From: an uncultured Alcaligenaceae bacterium
Lineage (GTDB): Bacteria > Pseudomonadota > Gammaproteobacteria > Burkholderiales > Burkholderiaceae_B
Length of the DNA stretch: 64,000 nt
Direction: 5' to 3'
Assembly (NCBI GenBank): GCA_937908115.1
Contig: CALEQZ010000020.1
Location: 1 to 64,000 of the forward strand
In this document: piece after piece, positions 1 through 8,664 of the stretch
Numbering within the stretch: the stretch's first letter is position 1
Layout of the letters: each line of letters starts with the position of its first letter
The notes under the pieces: model-generated
Database searches by the model: none
What the model was told of the DNA's origin: nothing
The model's input: only the letters and a program-made list of their open reading frames with translations
Program-made: the position numbers and the translations under genes

Positions 1-2
1 CC

Positions 3-152
3 GGCGGCGCATCGCCCCGGCCGGGCGCAGGCCAGCCGCCGCCCGCCACGCAGCCGGCGCCGGGTCCGGATGCGGGCGACGCAGGCGGCCAGCCGCCTGG
101 CAGCGCAATGGATGGTGATGAACTGTGCGGGATCGCGCTGTGCTGCGGATGA
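3..152 (+). CDS. possible 3' end of an unidentified gene (partial, runs off left edge)
   Basis: A frame stays open from the left edge to a TGA at 150-152, just before the convergent ftsB stop. The visible 49 residues are a Pro/Gly/Ala-rich linker followed by a short tail, DELCGIALCCG. Third codon positions are G/C-rich, as in the real genes, but so is the whole region, and no domain is visible. It could be the C-terminus of a gene lying to the left or chance. Function unknown. Confidence 0.35.
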   Translation, partial: GGASPRPGAGQPPPATQPAPGPDAGDAGGQPPGSAMDGDELCGIALCCG

Positions 153-158
153 CCGCGC

Positions 159-488
159 TCAGCGCGCCGGCGCCTTGCCCGTTGCGGACGGCGGCCGCGG
201 CTGCGGCGGCGTGGCAGTGGGCGGCAGGATGTGCACGAAGATTTCTCCTTCGCGCATCATGCCCAATTCGCCGCGGGCGCGCTCTTCTATCGCCTCGGTG
301 CCGCTTTGCAGGTCGCGTACTTCGGCATCGAGCGCGGCGTTGCGCATGCGCAAGCCGTCGTTGACCTCGCGCTGCTGGGCGACTTCCCGCCTGAGCTCCC
401 AGACCTTGAACCACCCCCCCTTGCCCAGCCACAAGGGGTACTGGATCAGGCCCAGCAGCAGCAACAGCACGACGAACAGCAAGCGCAT
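159..488 (-). CDS. ftsB: cell division protein FtsB
   Basis: Small bitopic inner-membrane protein of the divisome that forms the FtsQ-FtsB-FtsL complex. The 109 residues show one N-terminal membrane segment (about 2-20, Leu/Val-rich), a periplasmic coiled coil (about 28-65) and the family's conserved tail, EERARGELGMMREGE. A Pro-rich C-terminus of about 20 residues follows. The start is preceded by AGGGGG. It lies about 60 bp after eno in the same direction, the usual eno-ftsB pair, and is probably the last gene of the pyrG-kdsA-eno operon. Confidence 0.93.
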   Translation of the reverse strand: MRLLFVVLLLLLGLIQYPLWLGKGGWFKVWELRREVAQQREVNDGLRMRNAALDAEVRDLQSGTEAIEERARGELGMMREGEIFVHILPPTATPPQPRPPSATGKAPAR

Positions 489-548
489 GCCAACCCCCTA
501 GCAGCCGGCCCCGGCCTTGGACGAGGCCGCGGGCCGGCGCGCGCGTTG

Positions 549-1835
549 TTAGCGCAGGTTGTAGAAGGCCTCGCGGCCGGGATAGTGGGCGACCTCGGCC
601 AGCTCTTCTTCGATGCGCAGCAGCTGGTTGTACTTGGCCATACGGTCCGAGCGCGACAGCGAGCCGGTCTTGATCTGCATGGCGTTGGTGGCCACCGCGA
701 TGTCGGCGATGGTGGCGTCCTCGGTCTCGCCCGAACGGTGCGACACCACGGCGGTGTACCCGGCGCGCTTGGCCATTTCGATGGCCGCGAAGGTTTCGGT
801 CAGCGTGCCGATCTGGTTGATCTTGATCAGGATGGAGTTGGCGATGCCCTTGGCAATGCCTTCCTTCAGGATCTTGGTGTTGGTCACGAACAGGTCGTCA
901 CCCACCAACTGTACCTTGCCGCCGAGTTGTTCGGTCAGAAGTTTCCAGCCGTCCCAGTCGTTTTCGGCCATCCCGTCTTCAATCGAGATGATCGGATACT
1001 TGTCGCACCAGGTCGCCAACAGGTTGGCGAACTCCTGCGAAGACAACGACACACCGCCTTCGCCGGCGAGCACGTACTTGCCGTCGCGGTAGAACTCGCT
1101 GCTGGCGCAATCCAGGCCCAGCGCGATCTGGGTGCCCGGCTCGTAGCCGGCAGCCTCGATGGCGCGCAGAATGAGCTCGATGGCCGCCTCATGGTTGGGC
1201 AGGTTGGGCGCAAAGCCACCCTCGTCGCCCACGGCGGTGGACATGCCCTGGTCGTGGATCAGCTTTTTCAGGGCGTGGAAGGTTTCCGCACCCATGCGCA
1301 GCGCCTCGCGGAAGCTGGATGCGCCCACCGGCAGGATCATCAGCTCCTGCAGGTCCAGCGTGTTGTTCGCGTGCGCCCCGCCGTTGATGACGTTCATCAT
1401 GGGCACGGGCATGCTCATGGGGCCGCTGCCGCCGAAGTAGCGGTATAGCGACAGGCCCGATTCGTCGGCCGCGGCACGCGCCACCGCCATGCTCGCGGCC
1501 AGGATGGCGTTGGCGCCCAGCCTTTCCTTGTTCTCGGTCCCGTCCAGGTCGATCAGCGTGCGGTCGACGAAGGTCTGTTCCTGGGCGTCCAGGCCCATCA
1601 GCGCTTCCGAGATCTCGGTATTGAGATTCTCGACGGCGCGCAGCACGCCCTTGCCGAGGTAGCGGGACTTGTCGCCGTCGCGCAGCTCGATGGCCTCGCG
1701 GGTGCCGGTCGACGCGCCGGAAGGCACGGCCGCGCGCCCCATGGCGCCGGATTCGAGCAGCACGTCGCACTCGACCGTGGGGTTGCCGCGCGAATCCAGG
1801 ATCTCGCGGCCGATGATGTCTACGATTGCGCTCAT
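549..1835 (-). CDS. eno: enolase (phosphopyruvate hydratase)
   Basis: Glycolytic enzyme converting 2-phosphoglycerate to phosphoenolpyruvate; also a degradosome partner in many proteobacteria. Full length at 428 residues. Visible landmarks are the loop SGASTG (39-44), the GDEGGFAP segment with the general acid Glu205, and the ILIKINQIGTLTE segment carrying the catalytic Lys. It begins only 5 bp after the DUF1330 gene, so it is co-transcribed with pyrG, kdsA and the DUF1330 gene. PEP made here is a substrate of KdsA in the same operon. Confidence 0.98.
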   Translation of the reverse strand: MSAIVDIIGREILDSRGNPTVECDVLLESGAMGRAAVPSGASTGTREAIELRDGDKSRYLGKGVLRAVENLNTEISEALMGLDAQEQTFVDRTLIDLDGTENKERLGANAILAASMAVARAAADESGLSLYRYFGGSGPMSMPVPMMNVINGGAHANNTLDLQELMILPVGASSFREALRMGAETFHALKKLIHDQGMSTAVGDEGGFAPNLPNHEAAIELILRAIEAAGYEPGTQIALGLDCASSEFYRDGKYVLAGEGGVSLSSQEFANLLATWCDKYPIISIEDGMAENDWDGWKLLTEQLGGKVQLVGDDLFVTNTKILKEGIAKGIANSILIKINQIGTLTETFAAIEMAKRAGYTAVVSHRSGETEDATIADIAVATNAMQIKTGSLSRSDRMAKYNQLLRIEEELAEVAHYPGREAFYNLR

Positions 1836-1840
1836 GATGG

Positions 1841-2125
1841 TCAGATTCCCTCAACGATGAACATATTCATGACGGCGGCACCTTCGCGGGCGTTGCGCGC
1901 GCGGCGGTATTGCCAGGAGTCGTAGAACGCCTGCGCCGCCGCCACGCTGGGGAACTCCAGCATCACGATGCGGCCCGGCTCGCGGCCTTCCAGGCGGCGC
2001 GTGGCGCCGCCGCGCACAAGCACCTTGGCATCGTAGGCACGCATGGCCAAGGTGGACAGGCGCTTGTAGTCCTCGTATTGGCGCGGGTTCGTGACGTGGA
2101 CGTCTGCGACGATATAGGCTGGCAT
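1841..2125 (-). CDS. DUF1330 family protein
   Basis: A 94-residue protein of the DUF1330 dimeric ferredoxin-fold (EthD/ABM-like) family, recognised by the opening AYIVADVHVTNP, the VLVRGG strand and the segment RIVMLEFPS followed by a Tyr/Trp-containing helix. Its biochemical role is not known. It sits between kdsA and eno with gaps of 8 and 5 bp and has a good ribosome site (GAGGA). The position suggests co-expression, not a proven link to glycolysis or KDO synthesis. Confidence 0.85.
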   Translation of the reverse strand: MPAYIVADVHVTNPRQYEDYKRLSTLAMRAYDAKVLVRGGATRRLEGREPGRIVMLEFPSVAAAQAFYDSWQYRRARNAREGAAVMNMFIVEGI

Positions 2126-2133
2126 GCAGTTCC

Positions 2134-2985
2134 TCAGAAATGGTTTTCGAGAAAGCCGTGGCGCTTGGCCACCGCGTCGAGCTCGACCAGGGATTCCAGC
2201 AGCGCGGCCATGTGCTGCAGCGGCACGGCGTTGGGCCCGTCCGACAGGGCGCGGTCGGGGTCAGGATGCGTTTCCATGAACAGACCCGATACGCCCGCGG
2301 CGACCGCCGCGCGCGCCAGCACGGGCACGAATTCGCGCTGCCCGCCCGAGCGCGTGCCCTGCCCGCCGGGCAATTGCACCGAATGGGTGGCATCGAACAC
2401 CACCGGGCAGCCCGTCTCGCGCATGATGGCCAGCGACCGCATGTCCGAGACCAGGTTGTTATAGCCGAAGGACACCCCGCGCTCGCACACCAATATGCAG
2501 TCGTCCGGCACGCCGGCCTCGCGCGCCGCGCTGCGGGCCTTTTCGACCACCTGCTTCATGTCCTGCGGCGCCAGGAACTGGCCCTTCTTGATATTGACGG
2601 GCCTGCCGCTGGCGGCGCAGGCGCGGATGAAGTCGGTCTGGCGGCACAGGAATGCCGGCGTCTGCAGCACGTCGACCACAGCGGCCACGGCGGCGACCTG
2701 GTCGGTCTCGTGCACGTCGGTCAGCACCGGCACCTGGATCTGGGTGCGCACGTCGGCCAGGATCTGCAGCCCTTCGTCCATGCCGGGGCCGCGGTACGAG
2801 GCCCCGGAGCTGCGGTTGGCCTTGTCGAACGAGCTCTTGTAAATGAACGGCACGCCGAGCGAGGCGGCGATTTCCTTGAGCCGGCCGGCCGTGTCGAAGG
2901 CCATCTGCCGCGACTCGATCACGCACGGCCCGGCGATCAGGAAAAACCGATGTTCAAGCCCGACGTCGAAACCGCACAGCTTCAT
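2134..2985 (-). CDS. kdsA: 3-deoxy-8-phosphooctulonate synthase (KDO-8-P synthase)
   Basis: Condenses phosphoenolpyruvate with arabinose-5-phosphate to make KDO-8-phosphate for the lipopolysaccharide inner core. 283 residues, normal length. Landmarks are IAGPCVIES (17-25), the substrate-binding stretch KSSFDKANRSS (50-60) and the TDVHE and DATHSVQ motifs of the class I DAHP/KDO synthase fold. A strong ribosome site (GGGAGG) precedes the start. It follows pyrG by 28 bp. CTP from PyrG is needed downstream for CMP-KDO formation, which makes the pairing sensible. Confidence 0.97.
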   Translation of the reverse strand: MKLCGFDVGLEHRFFLIAGPCVIESRQMAFDTAGRLKEIAASLGVPFIYKSSFDKANRSSGASYRGPGMDEGLQILADVRTQIQVPVLTDVHETDQVAAVAAVVDVLQTPAFLCRQTDFIRACAASGRPVNIKKGQFLAPQDMKQVVEKARSAAREAGVPDDCILVCERGVSFGYNNLVSDMRSLAIMRETGCPVVFDATHSVQLPGGQGTRSGGQREFVPVLARAAVAAGVSGLFMETHPDPDRALSDGPNAVPLQHMAALLESLVELDAVAKRHGFLENHF

Positions 2986-3013
2986 GCGACCTCCCTGGCG
3001 CGGCGCGCCCGAT

Positions 3014-4669
3014 TCATGCCGTCACCTTGTTGCGGTTTTTCTGGAATTGCAGCGCGGCACGGATGTAGCTGGAAAACAGCGGATGGCCGTCGCGGGGCGT
3101 GGACGTGAATTCCGGGTGGAATTGCACGCCGACGAACCACGGGTGGTCGGGCAGCTCCATCATTTCGGGCAGGTTTTCCGTCGGCGTGCGCGCGCTGATG
3201 ACCATGCCGGCCGCTTCGAGCCGCGGCACATAGACGTTGTTGACCTCGTAGCGATGGCGGTGGCGCTCGTTGACCTCGTCACCGTAGATCTTGTGAGCCA
3301 GCGTGCCGGCCTTGACGGGGCAGCGCTGCGCGCCCTTGCGCATGGTACCGCCCAGGTCGGAGTTCTCGTCGCGGCGCTCGATGCGGCCTTCGCGGTCGGT
3401 CCACTCGGTAATCAGGGCGACCACCGGGTGCGGCGCGGCCGGGTCGAATTCGGTGCTGTTGGCCCCGCCCAGGCCGGCCACGTGGCGCGCGAACTCGATC
3501 ACCGCCAGCTGCATGCCCAGGCAGATGCCGAGGTAAGGCACGCCGTTTTCGCGCGCATAGCGGATGGCGGCGATCTTGCCCTCCGTGCCGCGCTTGCCGA
3601 AGCCGCCCGGCACCAGGATTGCGTCCAGGTGGGCGAGCTGGTCGGTGCCGCGCTGCTCGATGTCCTCGGAGTCGATGTACTCGATGAGCACCCGCGCGCG
3701 GGCGTGGATGCCGGCGTGGTTCAACGCCTCGGTCAGCGATTTGTAGGACTCGGTCAGGTCGACGTATTTGCCGACCATGCCGATGCGCACCTCGTGCTCG
3801 GGGTGCTCGAGCGCATCGACCAGGCTGTCCCACATGGACAGGTCTGCGGGTGGGGGGCTCAGCCCCAGGGCGTCGCAGACCAGGGTATCCAGGCCCTGCT
3901 TCTGCAGCATGGACGGGATCTTGTAGATCGAATCCACGTCCCACACCGAGATCACCGCATCGAGCGGCACATTGGAAAACAGCGAAATCTTGGCCCGCTC
4001 GTCATCCGGGATGGGACGGTCGGCGCGGCACAGCAGCGCATTGGGGTAGATGCCGATCTCGCGCAGCTTCTGCACCGAATGCTGCGTGGGCTTGGTCTTG
4101 AGCTCGCCGGCCGACGCGATGTAGGGCACCAGCGTCAGGTGCACGAAGGCAGCGTTGTTGCGCCCCAGGCGCAGGCTCATCTGGCGTGCCGCTTCCAGGA
4201 AGGGCAACGACTCGATGTCGCCGACCGTGCCACCGATCTCGACGATGGCCACGTCGGTGCGGCCATCCCAGGCCGCCTCGGCGCCGCGGGCGATGAAGTC
4301 CTGGATCTCGTTGGTGATGTGCGGAATGACCTGCACCGTCTTGCCCAGATAGTCGCCGCGGCGCTCCTTGCGCAACACGGATTCGTAGATCTGGCCGGTC
4401 GTGAAGTTGTTGACCTTGCGCATGCGGGCGGAGATGAACCGCTCGTAGTGGCCAAGGTCCAGGTCGGTTTCCGCGCCGTCCTCGGTGACGAACACCTCCC
4501 CATGCTGGAAGGGGCTCATGGTGCCGGGGTCGACGTTGATGTAGGGATCCAGCTTGAGAAGAGTGACTTGCAGGCCGCGCGATTCGAGAATCGCGGCAAG
4601 CGAGGCGGCAGCAATGCCCTTGCCCAGGGAAGAGACCACGCCGCCGGTGACAAATACGTATTTGGTCAT
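3014..4669 (-). CDS. pyrG: CTP synthase (glutamine-hydrolysing)
   Basis: Makes CTP from UTP using ATP and glutamine. 551 residues, close to the usual 545. The synthase domain begins with GGVVSSLGKG. The C-terminal class I glutaminase domain has the nucleophile elbow LGICLGMQ and the His/Glu of GVQFHPEFTS. It is the first gene of the pyrG-kdsA-DUF1330-eno-ftsB run. The 147 bp upstream hold a hairpin and a TATAAT hexamer on the minus strand. No strong Shine-Dalgarno is visible before this ATG. Confidence 0.98.
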   Translation of the reverse strand: MTKYVFVTGGVVSSLGKGIAAASLAAILESRGLQVTLLKLDPYINVDPGTMSPFQHGEVFVTEDGAETDLDLGHYERFISARMRKVNNFTTGQIYESVLRKERRGDYLGKTVQVIPHITNEIQDFIARGAEAAWDGRTDVAIVEIGGTVGDIESLPFLEAARQMSLRLGRNNAAFVHLTLVPYIASAGELKTKPTQHSVQKLREIGIYPNALLCRADRPIPDDERAKISLFSNVPLDAVISVWDVDSIYKIPSMLQKQGLDTLVCDALGLSPPPADLSMWDSLVDALEHPEHEVRIGMVGKYVDLTESYKSLTEALNHAGIHARARVLIEYIDSEDIEQRGTDQLAHLDAILVPGGFGKRGTEGKIAAIRYARENGVPYLGICLGMQLAVIEFARHVAGLGGANSTEFDPAAPHPVVALITEWTDREGRIERRDENSDLGGTMRKGAQRCPVKAGTLAHKIYGDEVNERHRHRYEVNNVYVPRLEAAGMVISARTPTENLPEMMELPDHPWFVGVQFHPEFTSTPRDGHPLFSSYIRAALQFQKNRNKVTA

Positions 4670-4712
4670 CGTTGAAACGCCCGGCTCGTGCGGGCGCGTG
4701 CGGGAAATTTGG

Positions 4713-4753
4713 ATTATAGCCGCCGGCCGGGGCGGTTTCGTGCCGTCCCGGCC
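4713..4753 (-). promoter_or_regulatory. possible pyrG upstream promoter element and hairpin
   Basis: Between the end of the M24 peptidase gene and pyrG, a perfect TATAAT lies on the minus strand at 4713-4718. Just upstream is an imperfect 11-bp hairpin (4725-4735 with 4743-4753, one mismatch). No convincing -35 hexamer sits at the right distance, so the hairpin may instead be the weak end of the peptidase transcript. I see nothing else in this 147-bp gap. Confidence 0.35.
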
Positions 4754-4816
4754 TGTTCCGAATTGTTTACAAATCTTCCGGACCGCTGGCGCAAGCCCCG
4801 GCGGCCGGGATGGGCA

Positions 4817-6616
4817 TCAGCCGCGCAGGGGCGCGGTGCGCGCCAGCAGCCAGTCGCGCGCAGCCCCCTCGACCAGGGGGCCGACCCGCTCGCGCACCAT
4901 GGCATGGTAGTCGTCCAGCCAAGCGATCTCGTCTTCGCGAAGCAACGACGCGTCGATGCAGCGCGTGTCGATCGGGCACAGCGTCAGCGTCTCGAAGCAG
5001 AGGAACTCGCCCAGCTCCCCGGACAGGTACGGCCGGGCGGCCACGAGGTTTTCGATGCGCACCCCCCAGCGGCCGGGCCGGTAGATGCCCGGTTCGTTGG
5101 AGGTGATCATGCCCGGCTCCATGGCGGTGTGCGGACCGGGCGCGGCGCGGTAGGAAATGACCTGGGGACCTTCGTGCACGTTCAGGAAGTACCCCACCCC
5201 GTGGCCGGTACCATGGCCGTACTCGGCCCCGCCCGCCCAGATCGGGGCGCGGGCGATGGCATCGAGCATGGGCGAAGGCGTGCCCCGCGGAAACACCGCG
5301 CGCGACAGCGCGATCATGCCCTTGAGCACCAGCGTGAAATCGACCTTTTGGTCGGCGCTGGGCGTGCCCACCGCCACCACGCGGGTGATGTCGGTGGTGC
5401 CGCCCAGGTACTGGCCGCCGGAATCGATCAGCAGCAGCCCGTCGCCTTCGATGACGGCGTGCGACTGCGGCGTGGCGCTGTAGTGCGGCATGGCGCCATT
5501 GGCGTTGAATCCCGCGATGGTCGAGAAGCTGGGGCAAACATAGCCCGGCCGGCGCGCACGCGCGGCGGTGATGCGCTCGTCGACGGTCAGCTCGGTGATG
5601 CGCTCGCGTCCCAGGGCGCCTTCGAACCAAGCGAAGAACTCGCACAGCGCCGCGCCATCCTGTGCCATGGCTTCGCGCACGTTGGCCAGTTCGGCGTCGC
5701 TCTTGCGGGACTTGAGCAGCGTCGACGGGTTGATCGCCTCGATTCGGGGAACTTCCGGATCCATTTGCCGGAAAACGCCGCAGGTCACGCGCGCCGGATC
5801 GATCAGCAGTACTTGGTCACGCTGCAGCGAGCCCAGCGCCTCGGCCGCCTGCTCATAGGGCGCCACATCCACGCCGTCGGCAGCCAGCGCCGCGCGCAGT
5901 TCGGCAGACACCTTGCCCTGCCCCACGAACAGCGTGGCGTGGTCCAGTCCGATCAGCGCATGCCCCAGGAACACCGGGTTGTATTCGACGTCGGCGCCCC
6001 GCAGGTTGAAGATCCACGCCAGGTCGTCCAGCGTGGACACCAGGTGCAGGTCCGCGCCGTGCCCGCGCATGGCCTCGCGCACACGCGCCAGGCGCGCCGC
6101 GCGCGGCTCGGTCGCGTAAGGGGGCAGGTGTTCGTAGATGGGCGCATCCGGCAGCCCGGGGCGGTCAGTCCAGACTTCGTCGAGCAAGTCGGCCAGGATG
6201 TCGAGCGAGATGTCCTTGCCGGCAAATGCCGAGGACAAGCTGCGAAACGCCGCCAGGCCCAACACATTGCCGTCGACGCCGACGCGCGCGCCGGCCTTCA
6301 GGCGCGCGGCCAGCCAATCGGCGTGGCCGGGCTGGCCAGGCACCCCCGCCTTGACGAGCTCGATGCCGGTGCCGGCCAGCTGGCTTTCTGCCTGGACCCA
6401 ATAACGGCTGTCCGTCCACAGCCCGGCAAAGTCCCGGGTCACCACCAGCGTGCCCGCCGAGCCGGTGAACCCCGACAGCCAGCGCCGGCCCTGCCAGCGC
6501 GGCGGCAGGTATTCCGACAGGTGCGGGTCGGCCGACGGCACGATATAGGCGTCCAACTTGCGGCGCCGCATGGCGCGGCGCAAGGCGGCGATTCGATCGG
6601 GAATGGACGGCGGCAT
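4817..6616 (-). CDS. M24B Xaa-Pro aminopeptidase (long aminopeptidase P type)
   Basis: Cytosolic metallopeptidase that releases the N-terminal residue from peptides with proline in position 2. At 599 residues it is the three-domain form: two creatinase-like N-domains, the pita-bread M24 domain, and the C-terminal extension ending near FETLTLCPID. Metal ligands are visible in IDSGGQYLGGTTDITR (two Asp), GHGTGHGVG (His), ITSNEPG (Glu) and GVRIENL (Glu). A good ribosome site (AAGGAAGC) precedes the ATG. It lies 52 bp behind the M55 peptidase and is the last member of the peptide-use cluster, supplying the proline-specific step. Confidence 0.93.
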   Translation of the reverse strand: MPPSIPDRIAALRRAMRRRKLDAYIVPSADPHLSEYLPPRWQGRRWLSGFTGSAGTLVVTRDFAGLWTDSRYWVQAESQLAGTGIELVKAGVPGQPGHADWLAARLKAGARVGVDGNVLGLAAFRSLSSAFAGKDISLDILADLLDEVWTDRPGLPDAPIYEHLPPYATEPRAARLARVREAMRGHGADLHLVSTLDDLAWIFNLRGADVEYNPVFLGHALIGLDHATLFVGQGKVSAELRAALAADGVDVAPYEQAAEALGSLQRDQVLLIDPARVTCGVFRQMDPEVPRIEAINPSTLLKSRKSDAELANVREAMAQDGAALCEFFAWFEGALGRERITELTVDERITAARARRPGYVCPSFSTIAGFNANGAMPHYSATPQSHAVIEGDGLLLIDSGGQYLGGTTDITRVVAVGTPSADQKVDFTLVLKGMIALSRAVFPRGTPSPMLDAIARAPIWAGGAEYGHGTGHGVGYFLNVHEGPQVISYRAAPGPHTAMEPGMITSNEPGIYRPGRWGVRIENLVAARPYLSGELGEFLCFETLTLCPIDTRCIDASLLREDEIAWLDDYHAMVRERVGPLVEGAARDWLLARTAPLRG

Positions 6617-6668
6617 GAAGCTTCCTTGTACAGCGTGAAAACGGGCGCGCCGCCCTCGGCGACGGCGG

Positions 6669-7493
6669 CTAGCGCAGCATGAAAGACATGGCCGACAGGC
6701 TGTTGAGCATGCGCACGGCGTCCTGCACGCTGCCGGCGGTAAAGCGCAGCGTCACGCCGTCCTCGCGCTCCAGCGCGGGCCACAGGCAGAACAGGTCGGC
6801 CAGCGCCGGCCCCTGCGTCTGCAGACGGCATTCTATCGGGCCGGGGATGCGCAGCGGAACGGGTCGCTCGGCTGCCGCGGCCCGCACGGCGGCTTCGGCC
6901 GCCTCGGCAATGGCGCGCCGCGCGGCCGATGGTGACAGCGACGCGCCGCTGCCGTGTCCGCCGGCGGTCTTGACCTGGACCCAGCGCGCGCCAGGGAAAA
7001 GCGGCGCGGTTTCCTCGATGAAGGCGTCGTCGCCGCTGCCCAGGATGACGGGCACGCCCAACTCGCCTGCCAGCGCGCCGTACAGTCCCGCCTCGCCCAG
7101 CTCCATGCCGTTGATCGCCACGCGCGCGAACGCGCGACTGTTGATGGTGTGCGCCAGCACCCCGCGCCCCTGCGCGCGGCTGTGGTAGCCGATCAGCATC
7201 ACTGCATCGCAGCCGGCTTCCAGGCCGGCCATCATGCCCAGCGTGCGCGGCTTGCCCAGTACCAGGCGCACGCGTTCGTCGATCTGGTCGGGCAGCAGGT
7301 TGCGAAAGCCCCCGTGCGAATCGTTGACCAGCACTTCGGTGGCCCCGCCGGCGAAGGCGCCCTGCGCCGCGGCGTTGGCCTCGCCGGTCATCCAGGCGCG
7401 GGCGCGCTCGTACTCGCCGTTGCCGGGCCGGGTCTGCTCGGCATGGAAAACGCCGGCCACCCCTTCGATGTCGGTGGAAACCAGGATGCGCAT
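6669..7493 (-). CDS. M55 family D-aminopeptidase (DppA-like)
   Basis: Zinc peptidase of the Bacillus DppA family, which cleaves D-amino-acid-containing dipeptides such as D-Ala-D-Ala. 274 residues. The signature STDIEGVAG gives Asp8 and Glu10. Further likely metal ligands are in NDSHGG, IGYHSR and GELGEAG-like segments. I place the start at the ATG preceded by GAGGAG; the open frame continues upstream but overlaps the P1 peptidase. It is 16 bp downstream of the P1 peptidase in the same transcript. Together they point to use of peptides with D-residues, which would fit cell-wall peptides. Confidence 0.9.
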   Translation of the reverse strand: MRILVSTDIEGVAGVFHAEQTRPGNGEYERARAWMTGEANAAAQGAFAGGATEVLVNDSHGGFRNLLPDQIDERVRLVLGKPRTLGMMAGLEAGCDAVMLIGYHSRAQGRGVLAHTINSRAFARVAINGMELGEAGLYGALAGELGVPVILGSGDDAFIEETAPLFPGARWVQVKTAGGHGSGASLSPSAARRAIAEAAEAAVRAAAAERPVPLRIPGPIECRLQTQGPALADLFCLWPALEREDGVTLRFTAGSVQDAVRMLNSLSAMSFMLR

Positions 7494-7509
7494 GAGGACT
7501 CCTCGAAAA

Positions 7510-8592
7510 TCAGTCCAACCATTCGCGCCAATCGGGCGCGACTTCGGTGATCGCGCGCCGCACGTGGCCATCGCGGCCGGCCACGGTCGTGGCGCGCCAC
7601 AGCGCGGCGACGATGGCCTGCTCGGCCGCCTCGGCGGCCGCCTCGAACAGGGGATCGATGCGCGTTTCGTGCAACATGGCCACGGCGGGCATGCCGCGCT
7701 CGGCCAGGTGCGGGACGGTGTAGGCGGTGGAAAAGGCCAGCGCGATGTCCCCGCTGCCATGGCCGAAGACCGAGCCGGTGCGCGCCAGGCCGGCGCCAGC
7801 GCGCAGCGACAGGCGGCGCAGCTGCCGTGCATCCAGCGGGGCGTCGGTGGCCAGCAGCAAAATGATGGAACCCTTCTCCGGCTCGCCAGGCGCGCGGCCC
7901 TGCCCGGCGCCGCCTGCCCGGTCCAGGCGGTCAGCCAGCCGCCGGCCGAAGGGACGGCCGGCCACGATCAAATTGGGCAGCCTGCCAAAGTTGGCCAACA
8001 CCAGCGCGCCCACCGTATAGCGCACGCCAGGCTGCACTTGCGCCAGGCGCGAAGCCGAGCCGATGCCCCCTTTCAGGGAAAAGCACGACATGCCGCGTCC
8101 GGCGCCCACCGACCCCTGCGCAAAGCGCGTGGCGGCAGCCTGATAGGCGGCGTCGTAATGCGCCGGGGCCACCGCCAGCGCCTGGATGTCGTTCAGGTAC
8201 CCGTCGTTGCACTCGAACACCAGGGGATTGACCGTGGGCAGTTCGCGGCCGACCTGCGGATTGGCCGCGACCGCCTGGCGGATCTGCGCTTCGGCCACCG
8301 CGCCCACCGAGAAGGTATTGGTCAGGGCGATGGGCGTCTCCAGCACACCCAGCTCCTGCACCTGGACCAGCCCCACGCTCTTGCCGAAGCCATTGAGCAC
8401 GGTCGCGGCCGCAGGCACCTTGTCCCGATAGGGATCACCCGGGTGTGGGCGCACGACCGTCACCCCGGTCTGCAGCGGGCCCTCATCCAGTGTGCAGTGG
8501 CCGACGGCCACGCCGGCGACGTCGCAAATGGAATCCAGCGATCCGGACGGCAGCGCCCCGATGCGCGGCTGGTCGAAGACGGCGTCTTGCAT
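7510..8592 (-). CDS. P1 family peptidase (DmpA/BapA-type N-terminal nucleophile aminopeptidase)
   Basis: Self-processing aminopeptidase. DmpA removes N-terminal L- and D-residues, and relatives cleave beta-peptides. In this 360-residue protein the predicted autocleavage site is Gly241-Ser242 in the segment EKGSIILLLATDAPL, equivalent to DmpA Gly249-Ser250, so Ser242 would become the beta-subunit nucleophile. The oxyanion/substrate segment GRGMSCFSLKGGIGSASR is present. No signal peptide is seen. A GTG/ATG extension upstream is possible, but this ATG gives the family N-terminus. It follows gsiD by 72 bp across a strong hairpin. Confidence 0.92.
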   Translation of the reverse strand: MQDAVFDQPRIGALPSGSLDSICDVAGVAVGHCTLDEGPLQTGVTVVRPHPGDPYRDKVPAAATVLNGFGKSVGLVQVQELGVLETPIALTNTFSVGAVAEAQIRQAVAANPQVGRELPTVNPLVFECNDGYLNDIQALAVAPAHYDAAYQAAATRFAQGSVGAGRGMSCFSLKGGIGSASRLAQVQPGVRYTVGALVLANFGRLPNLIVAGRPFGRRLADRLDRAGGAGQGRAPGEPEKGSIILLLATDAPLDARQLRRLSLRAGAGLARTGSVFGHGSGDIALAFSTAYTVPHLAERGMPAVAMLHETRIDPLFEAAAEAAEQAIVAALWRATTVAGRDGHVRRAITEVAPDWREWLD

Positions 8593-8620
8593 GTGTGCTC
8601 TATGGTGCGATGATGCGAAT

Positions 8621-8655
8621 GCCAAACGGCACGCGCCATTGGCGCGCCGTTTGGC
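8621..8655 (-). other. intercistronic hairpin between gsiD and P1 peptidase gene
   Basis: Arms at 8621-8637 and 8641-8655 pair over 15 bp with a 2-nt bulge and a 3-nt loop (GCCAAACGG pairs with CCGTTTGGC). No run of T follows on the minus strand, so it is not a typical terminator. It may stabilise the upstream transporter mRNA or reduce read-through into the peptidase genes. Confidence 0.6.
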
Positions 8656-8664
8656 GCAATGGGC

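Noticed and set aside
231..6682. Long open frames on the plus strand opposite eno, pyrG and the M24 peptidase (up to about 660 codons)
   Set aside because: They are antisense to genes with clear motifs, are rich in His/Arg/Gly/Ala as expected for the reverse strand of GC-rich coding DNA, and show no family motif.
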